Assembly (NCBI GenBank): GCA_020217035.1
Contig: JAIWOG010000056.1
Coordinates: 1-10,000 of the forward strand
Origin: Magnetospirillum sp.
Lineage (GTDB): Bacteria > Pseudomonadota > Alphaproteobacteria > Rhodospirillales > Magnetospirillaceae
Reading direction: 5' to 3'
Length of the DNA stretch: 10,000 bases
Part shown: positions 5,128-10,000 of the stretch, piece after piece
Numbering within the stretch: position 1 is the first letter of the stretch
How the letters are laid out: each line of letters begins with the position of its first letter
The notes under the pieces: model-generated
Told to the model about the DNA's origin: nothing
The model's database searches: none
Seen by the model: the letters and a program-made list of their open reading frames with translations, nothing else
Made by a program: the position numbers and the translations under genes

Positions 5128-8100
5128 GCCTCTCCCCCTTTGGCCGCGGACCGGCTGTCATAGCTGGACGCGAAGGCGCTGAAATCCGCCACCGGCATGG
5201 GACGGCCAATCATGTAGCCCTGGATTTCGTCACATCCGTGATGCAGCAGCAGCGACGCCTGCGCTTCGGTTTCCACGCCCTCGGCGATGGTTTTCAGGTT
5301 CAACGAATGGGCCAAGGAAATGATGGCCGTGGCGATGGTGCGCCCGTCCTCGTCATGGTCCAGGTCGCGCACGAAGGCGCGGTCGATCTTGACCGTGTCC
5401 ACCGGGAAACGCTTCAGATAGGCCAGGCTGGAATAGCCGGTGCCGAAATCGTCGATGGACAAGGTCACGCCCAAATCGTTCAATTGATGCAGCACCTTGA
5501 GGGTGCTTTCGCCGTCCGCCATCAGCATGCTTTCGGTGAGTTCCAGGTCCAGAAGGTCGGCGCGGATGCCGCTGGCGCGGATGATCTCGGCCACCGTGCC
5601 GGCCAGGTCGGCCTCGCGGAACTGGCGGCCGGAAATGTTGACGCCCATGCGCAGTTGCCCCAGCGGCGTGCCGTGCCAGGCTTTCAACTGGCGGCAAGCC
5701 TGTTCCAGCACCCAACGGCCCAGGGGGACGATCAGGCCGGTTTCCTCGGCCACCGGGATGAACTTGTCGGGCGCGATGGTGCCCAGTTCGGGGTGGCGCC
5801 AGCGGATCAGCGCCTCGCAGCCGACCAGGCGGTAATCGGCCAGCCGCACCTGGGGTTGGTAGAACAGTTCGAACTGGCCGGCCTTCAACGCCTCTTTCAG
5901 CGACCGTTCCAGGGTCAGGCGTTCGGACACCGCATAGGACATGGCGGTGTCGAAATAGCCCAGGCGCTGGTCTTCGCGCTTCTTCACCTGGTGCAGCGCC
6001 ATCTCGGCGTTACGCAGCAGGTCCAAGGGCTCGTCGCCGTCGCGCGGGAACACCGAGACGCCGATGTCCACCGGCAGTGCCAGGTCGGCGCCGCTGACCG
6101 CCATGGGGCGGTTCAGCAGTTCCAGGACCTGTTCGACCCCGGCGGTGACCCCGGTCAGGTCGCGCAGGCCGGGCAGCACCACGGCGAACTCGTCGCCGGC
6201 CAGACGGGCGGCGGTGCCGTTGTGGATGGCCACCCATTGCGCCAGCCGCCGCGCGGTTTCCCGCAGCACGCCGTTGCCGACGTCGTGGCCCAGGGAATCG
6301 TTGACCATGGTGAAGCCGGCCAGGTCGATGGTCATCACCGCCACGTGCTGACCGGTGCCGCGGGCGGCGGCGATGGTCTGGCCCAGGCGTTCGCACAACA
6401 GGGTACGGTTGGGCAAATCGGTCAGCGAATCATGGTTGGCCAGATAGGCCACGCGTTGCGCCAGTTCCTTGTTTTCCGTCAGGTCGCGGATGGTGCCGGT
6501 GAACAACCGGCGCTTGTCCAGGCGCAGTTCCGACACCGACAGGTGAACGGGGAACAGGCTGCCGTCCTTGCGTCGGGCCATCACCTCGCGGCCCTTGCCG
6601 ATCAGGTTGCCGCCCTGTCCGGCCATGTAGGTCTTGATGTAGCCGTCGTGGCGGCCGGCATCGGGTTCGGGCATCAACATCGAGACATTGGCGCCGATCA
6701 GTTCCGACAACGGATAGCCGAAGATGCGTTCCACCGACAGGTTGGCCGACACGATCAGCCCTTCCTCGTCGATGGTGACGATGCCGTCCAGCACGGTGTC
6801 CATGATGGCGCGGATGCGATGTTCGCGGGCCGCCACCGCCCGCATGGCCGCCGTCACCTCGGTGGTGTCGCGGCCCACCAGCAGGGCGGCGGTGTGGCCT
6901 TCGCGCTTCAGCGGCACGGCGTTGATTTCCACGTCGCGGACCCGTCCGGCGAAGGTCGTCACCTTGATGGGGACCGGGTGGTCCTCTTCGTAAAGGGCTT
7001 CGATGCCCATGTCGAACAGGCCCCGGTAATCGGGATGGATGAAGTCGACGAAGGGCTTGCCTTCGCACGCGCTGGCGGCCGGTGCCCGCAACAGGCCCAG
7101 TCCGGCGGCGTTGATGCGCTCGATGGTGCCGTCGACGCAGACGCAGATCAGGTCGGGCGACAATTCCACCAGGTCGCGATAGGACGACTGGTCCTTCAAC
7201 AGCGCCGATTCCAGCATGGAGACGTCGGTGATGCGGTCCAGCATCTTCAGGATCTGCGATCCCGAATTCAGGATGGTTTCGGCGTATTCGCGGTAGCCGG
7301 CGGGGTTGAGCGGCCCAAGCATTTCGGTGGCGATCATCTCGGCGAAGCCGATGACGTCGTTCAAGGGGGTGCGGATGTCGCGGCTCATGCGGCCCATGAA
7401 CTCGGTCTTCGACCGGTTGGCCAACTCGGCCTCTTCCTTGGCCGCTTCCAAGTTGGTCGCCGCCGCCCGGTCGCCGGTGATGTCACGGGTGAAGATGGCG
7501 CAACGGCGGGCTTGGCCCTCGGTGCCGACCGCCAGGAAGCGGTGGGTGAACCAGCGTGGCCCGTCATTGTCCTCGGACTGGATGGTCCGGCCGGAACGCA
7601 GCGCCTTTTCGAAGAAGGTGCGGCGCAAATCGGCCAGGCTGGGCGGCATCAGCGAGAAGGCGTCGATCCCTTCCAGTTCGTCGGAACGCTTGCCGAAGGC
7701 TTCCGCCGCCTGGGTGTTGACGGTGATGAAATGGCCGTCTTCGTCCAGCAGCATGGCTATGTCGTGGCTGGCGTCCAACAGCGCCTGGGCCGTCTGGTGC
7801 GACAATTCCAAGGCGGTGCGCGATTGCTGGCGTTCGATGGCGTGGCGGATGACACGTGGCAGCATGTCCAGGCCGGCCAGCGACTTGACCACGTAATCCT
7901 GGGCGCCGGCGCGGATGGCATCCTGGGCGACCCGTTCGTCGTCCAGGCCGGTCAGCACCACCAGGGCCTTGTCGGGGGCCACCTGCTTCAAACGCAGCAC
8001 CGAGGTCAGGCCGGCAGCGTCGGGCAGGCCAAGGTCGGCCAGGATGCAATCGTAATCGTTGGCTTGCGCCAAGGCGACGCCATCGGCCAGGGTGCCGCTG

Positions 8101-8213
8101 CAATCAGCCTTCCAGCCGGCCATGGCCTCAGCGAGCTTGATCTCGATGAGCCTTTGGTCGCCTGGATTGTCCTCGATCACGAGGAGCTTTCGTGAGGGGC
8201 CGCCGCTAGTCAT
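5124..8213 (-). CDS. REC-PAS-HisKA-like-PAS-PAS-GGDEF-EAL protein, probable c-di-GMP phosphodiesterase with FixL-like PAS
   Basis: A 1029-residue cytoplasmic signalling protein, predicted to degrade c-di-GMP. Order: receiver (8-125; D15, D60, T88, K110), PAS1 (~141-250), HisKA-like helices (266-336), PAS2 (~345-455), PAS3 (~465-580), GGDEF (~585-745), EAL (~775-1015). The EAL site is complete: E800-A-L, N859, E891, D921/D922, K942, E978 and Q998. The GGDEF site reads AGDEF (672-676), N647 replaces the guanine-contacting Asp of PleD, and the RxxD inhibitory site is absent, so cyclase activity is doubtful. The HisKA-like motif is MSRDIRTPLN, with R278 where His is normal, and no ATPase domain follows. 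PAS3 has the FixL heme-ligand signature RHDGYI (H522) and R542. ATG 8213 is the first usable start but has no clear ribosome site. It is followed by an overlapping receiver gene. Domain calls are firm; heme binding is inferred. Confidence 0.95.
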   Translation of the reverse strand: MTSGGPSRKLLVIEDNPGDQRLIEIKLAEAMAGWKADCSGTLADGVALAQANDYDCILADLGLPDAAGLTSVLRLKQVAPDKALVVLTGLDDERVAQDAIRAGAQDYVVKSLAGLDMLPRVIRHAIERQQSRTALELSHQTAQALLDASHDIAMLLDEDGHFITVNTQAAEAFGKRSDELEGIDAFSLMPPSLADLRRTFFEKALRSGRTIQSEDNDGPRWFTHRFLAVGTEGQARRCAIFTRDITGDRAAATNLEAAKEEAELANRSKTEFMGRMSRDIRTPLNDVIGFAEMIATEMLGPLNPAGYREYAETILNSGSQILKMLDRITDVSMLESALLKDQSSYRDLVELSPDLICVCVDGTIERINAAGLGLLRAPAASACEGKPFVDFIHPDYRGLFDMGIEALYEEDHPVPIKVTTFAGRVRDVEINAVPLKREGHTAALLVGRDTTEVTAAMRAVAAREHRIRAIMDTVLDGIVTIDEEGLIVSANLSVERIFGYPLSELIGANVSMLMPEPDAGRHDGYIKTYMAGQGGNLIGKGREVMARRKDGSLFPVHLSVSELRLDKRRLFTGTIRDLTENKELAQRVAYLANHDSLTDLPNRTLLCERLGQTIAAARGTGQHVAVMTIDLAGFTMVNDSLGHDVGNGVLRETARRLAQWVAIHNGTAARLAGDEFAVVLPGLRDLTGVTAGVEQVLELLNRPMAVSGADLALPVDIGVSVFPRDGDEPLDLLRNAEMALHQVKKREDQRLGYFDTAMSYAVSERLTLERSLKEALKAGQFELFYQPQVRLADYRLVGCEALIRWRHPELGTIAPDKFIPVAEETGLIVPLGRWVLEQACRQLKAWHGTPLGQLRMGVNISGRQFREADLAGTVAEIIRASGIRADLLDLELTESMLMADGESTLKVLHQLNDLGVTLSIDDFGTGYSSLAYLKRFPVDTVKIDRAFVRDLDHDEDGRTIATAIISLAHSLNLKTIAEGVETEAQASLLLHHGCDEIQGYMIGRPMPVADFSAFASSYDSRSAAKGGEA

Positions 8214-8257
8214 GGTTCGATGAAGATGACCTATCGGCGGCAGCTTGTAAACGTACT

Positions 8258-8280
8258 GAAAACAATCTGTGGCATCAGAT
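8258..8280 (-). terminator. Weak possible terminator after the nucleoside transporter
   Basis: Read on the minus strand, ATCTG (8280-8276) and CAGAT (8269-8265) form a 5-bp stem around a 6-base loop, followed by TGTTTTC. The stem overlaps the transporter stop codon (8275-8277) and is short and AT-rich. The 61-base gap to the next gene leaves read-through possible. Confidence 0.25.
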
Positions 8281-9516
8281 CAGCAGCCCGACCACCGCCC
8301 CGGTCAGGCACGACGCCAAGGTGCCGGAGATGATGGAACGCCCGCCCAAAGCGACCACCTCGGCCCGGCGTTCCGGGGCCATGGCCGATAGTCCGGCGAT
8401 CATGATGCCCAGCGAACCGAAATTGGCGAAGCCGCATAGTCCGTAAGTCATGATGACGCGCGAGCGTTCCGACAGCGCCCCGGCCGGCAAGCGTGCCAGA
8501 TCCACATAGGCCAGCAATTCGTTCAGCACCGTCTTGGTGCCCATCAGGGCGCCGGCGGCCACCATCTCCGAGGCCGGCACCCCCATCAGCCACACCACCG
8601 GGGCCATGACCCACCCCAGCAAGCGTTGCAGGGTCAAGGGCGCCCCCCAAAGATCGGGCAGCAACCCCAGCAGACCGTTGGCCAGCGCCACCAGGGCGAC
8701 CAGCACGATCAGCATGGCGACGATGTTGATGAGCAGTTGGACGCCGTCGGCGGTGCCCTTGACCACCGCGTCCATGGTGCCGGAATAGGCGTCGGGCATG
8801 GCTTGTCCGCCGCCGGTGCGGCTGTCGTCGGGGACCATGACCTTGGCCACCATGATGGCGGCGGGCACGCTGATCAGCGACGCGGTCAGCAGGTGGCCGA
8901 CGGGGTCGGGGATCACCCCGGTCAAAAAGGTGGCGTAAAGCACCATCATGGTGCCGGCGATGGTGGCCATGCCGCCGGTCATCACCACGAACAACTCGCC
9001 GCGCGACAGCTTGGCCATGTAGGGACGGATCAGCAGGGGGGCTTCCACCATGCCGACGAAGGCGTTGGCCGCCGACGACACGCCGACGGCACCGCCCAAT
9101 CCCATGGTGCGCTCCAGCAGGGCCGAGAAAGCGCGGACCACCAGCGGCAGGACGCGCCAGTGATAAAGGATGGCCGAAAGGGCGCTCATCAGCAGCACCA
9201 GCGGCAGCGCCTGGAAGGCCAGGACGAAGCCGGCGGCGGGGTCGGTCATGGCGAACGGCGCCTTGCCGCCGCCCACATAACCGAAGACGAAGGCGGTGCC
9301 AGCCTGGGTGGCCGATTGCACGGCGCCCACCACCTGGTTCAGGGCCAGGAACAGGGATTGCGAGGCGGGGAACTTCAGCAGCAGGGCGGCGACGGCGAAT
9401 TGGATGAGCAAGCCCGCCAACACCACCCGCCAGGACAATCGCCGACGGTTTTCCGAAAGCAGCCAGGCGATGGCCACCAAACCGACGATGCCGGCCACGC
9501 CTTGCAGCACGGCCAT
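8275..9516 (-). CDS. Concentrative nucleoside transporter (CNT/NupC family)
   Basis: An inner-membrane ion-coupled importer of nucleosides, 413 residues, about the usual bacterial CNT length. Hydrophobic segments fall near residues 3-20, 30-48, 97-118, 175-200, 208-228, 258-288, 300-325, 355-378 and 395-413. The family core is clear: SSAANAFVGMVEAPLLIRPY (147-166), GTKTVLNELLAYV (326-338; E333) and CGFANFGSLGI (361-371; N365, S368). E158 aligns with the nucleoside-binding Glu of the Vibrio cholerae structure, but the preceding Gln-Thr there is M156-V157 here, so base recognition may differ. The ATG at 9516 is chosen because the membrane protein starts there, AAGG lies 7 bases upstream, and the previous gene stops 2 bases earlier. 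The frame is open farther upstream, but that part is a shadow of the preceding gene. Co-transcription with that gene is very likely. Confidence 0.93.
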   Translation of the reverse strand: MAVLQGVAGIVGLVAIAWLLSENRRRLSWRVVLAGLLIQFAVAALLLKFPASQSLFLALNQVVGAVQSATQAGTAFVFGYVGGGKAPFAMTDPAAGFVLAFQALPLVLLMSALSAILYHWRVLPLVVRAFSALLERTMGLGGAVGVSSAANAFVGMVEAPLLIRPYMAKLSRGELFVVMTGGMATIAGTMMVLYATFLTGVIPDPVGHLLTASLISVPAAIMVAKVMVPDDSRTGGGQAMPDAYSGTMDAVVKGTADGVQLLINIVAMLIVLVALVALANGLLGLLPDLWGAPLTLQRLLGWVMAPVVWLMGVPASEMVAAGALMGTKTVLNELLAYVDLARLPAGALSERSRVIMTYGLCGFANFGSLGIMIAGLSAMAPERRAEVVALGGRSIISGTLASCLTGAVVGLLI

Positions 9517-9518
9517 GA

Positions 9519-10000
9519 TCAGGCCTTGGGCTGCTTGGCCAGCCATTCCATGACGGTGGGGACCATGGACTTGCAGGTCAGCGCGAAGGACGTCATCAGC
9601 TTGTCCTTCTCCTGGCTCATGTGCAGAAGGTTGTCCACCACCTTGCGCAAGATGTCCTTGCCCAGGTTGGGGTGGCCCAGGACCATGGGCGCCTTGGCGC
9701 CGAAGGCCGATTTCAGCGAGGTGACCAGCACCTCGGCCTTGTCGATGTTCAGGCGCTGGATTTCTTCCAGGTTCTCGGCGGCGATGTAGCACAGCACGTC
9801 GCCATAGACCTTGGCGCTGGCCTTGTCGAGCGCGGCGACGACGTTGAAGAACGACGGTTCGCGGGCGAAGAAGTCCCAGGCGTGGTCGCCCAGCAGCTTG
9901 CGGTAGAATTCGTACATGTCGCGGTTCCACACCGCGACGCCGGCGATGGCCTGGGGCTGGTTCAGCAGGATGTCGACGAAGTCCGGTCCGGCGGCGGCCT
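9519..10000 (-). CDS. Small helical protein of unknown function (5' end outside window)
   Basis: The frame is open from the right edge to a TGA at 9519, giving 159 visible residues. I do not recognise the family. It is rich in amphipathic helices and aromatic residues (MYEFYRKLLGDHAWDFFARE, then FFNVVAALDKASAKVYGD), with no membrane span or signal peptide in the visible part. A GTG at 9932 could start a 137-residue protein, but in-frame residues before it (PDFVDILLNQPQAIAGVAV) look like genuine coding sequence and there is no clear ribosome site, so the true start is probably beyond 10000. It ends 2 bases before the nucleoside transporter, which implies one operon, but that says little about its function. 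Confidence 0.75.
   Translation of the reverse strand, partial: AAAGPDFVDILLNQPQAIAGVAVWNRDMYEFYRKLLGDHAWDFFAREPSFFNVVAALDKASAKVYGDVLCYIAAENLEEIQRLNIDKAEVLVTSLKSAFGAKAPMVLGHPNLGKDILRKVVDNLLHMSQEKDKLMTSFALTCKSMVPTVMEWLAKQPKA

Noticed and set aside
7206..7416. Calling the large protein a histidine kinase
   Set aside because: The phospho-acceptor His is Arg and there is no HATPase domain; only the helical HisKA-like scaffold remains.
5238..8195. A 985-codon open frame on the plus strand opposite the GGDEF-EAL gene
   Set aside because: It is His/Gln/Gly-rich without any domain pattern, and the minus-strand frame has clear REC, PAS, GGDEF and EAL motifs. Long antisense frames are common in GC-rich genes.
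8626..9789. A 387-codon plus-strand open frame opposite the transporter
   Set aside because: Its translation is dominated by Gln, His and Gly with no domain, while the minus strand encodes recognisable CNT motifs.
9517..9930. N-terminal extension of the transporter up to 9930
   Set aside because: The extra 138 residues are Arg/Gly-rich and not membrane-like, and they overlap the small protein gene in another frame. ATG 9516 fits the family start and a ribosome site.

Overview
This window looks like chromosome from a GC-rich alphaproteobacterium, probably Rhodospirillales (Magnetospirillum-like). The basis is strong G/C third-position bias, anaerobic quinone genes, abundant two-component and c-di-GMP signalling, and alphaproteobacterial domain styles. 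The genus is inference, not proof. Coding is dense. No tRNA, rRNA, CRISPR array, insertion sequence or phage gene was seen, and no gene-free gap exceeds about 170 bases.

Layout. At the left edge a minus-strand response regulator with a cyclic-nucleotide-binding domain (1-736, cut by the window) is divergent from a plus-strand operon ubiT-ubiU-ubiV (908-3494), the oxygen-independent ubiquinone hydroxylation module. All eight [4Fe-4S] cysteines expected in UbiU and UbiV are present. A near-consensus FNR box (839-852) lies in the divergent gap, placed to activate ubiT. Next is a plus-strand gene of unknown function with its own putative promoter (3587-4603). A 155-base convergent gap follows, packed with five consecutive hairpins (4615-4749).

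The rest is on the minus strand. A multidomain REC-PAS-(HisKA-like)-PAS-PAS-GGDEF-EAL protein (5124-8213) overlaps by ATGA with a downstream single-domain receiver (4759-5127). The large protein has an intact EAL phosphodiesterase site and a degenerate GGDEF site. Its HisKA-like segment has Arg in place of the phospho-acceptor His, and its third PAS domain carries the FixL-type heme-ligand signature. Upstream lie a concentrative nucleoside transporter (8275-9516) and a small helical protein cut by the right edge (9519-10000).

Working together. The likely theme is adjustment to low oxygen. FNR-type control would switch on quinone synthesis without O2, while the neighbouring putative heme-PAS phosphodiesterase could lower c-di-GMP according to O2 and receiver phosphorylation. 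The functional link between these convergent blocks is inference from proximity. No clearly new defence or mobile system is visible; the best leads are the FNR-ubiTUV arrangement, the unusual c-di-GMP protein and the hairpin cluster.
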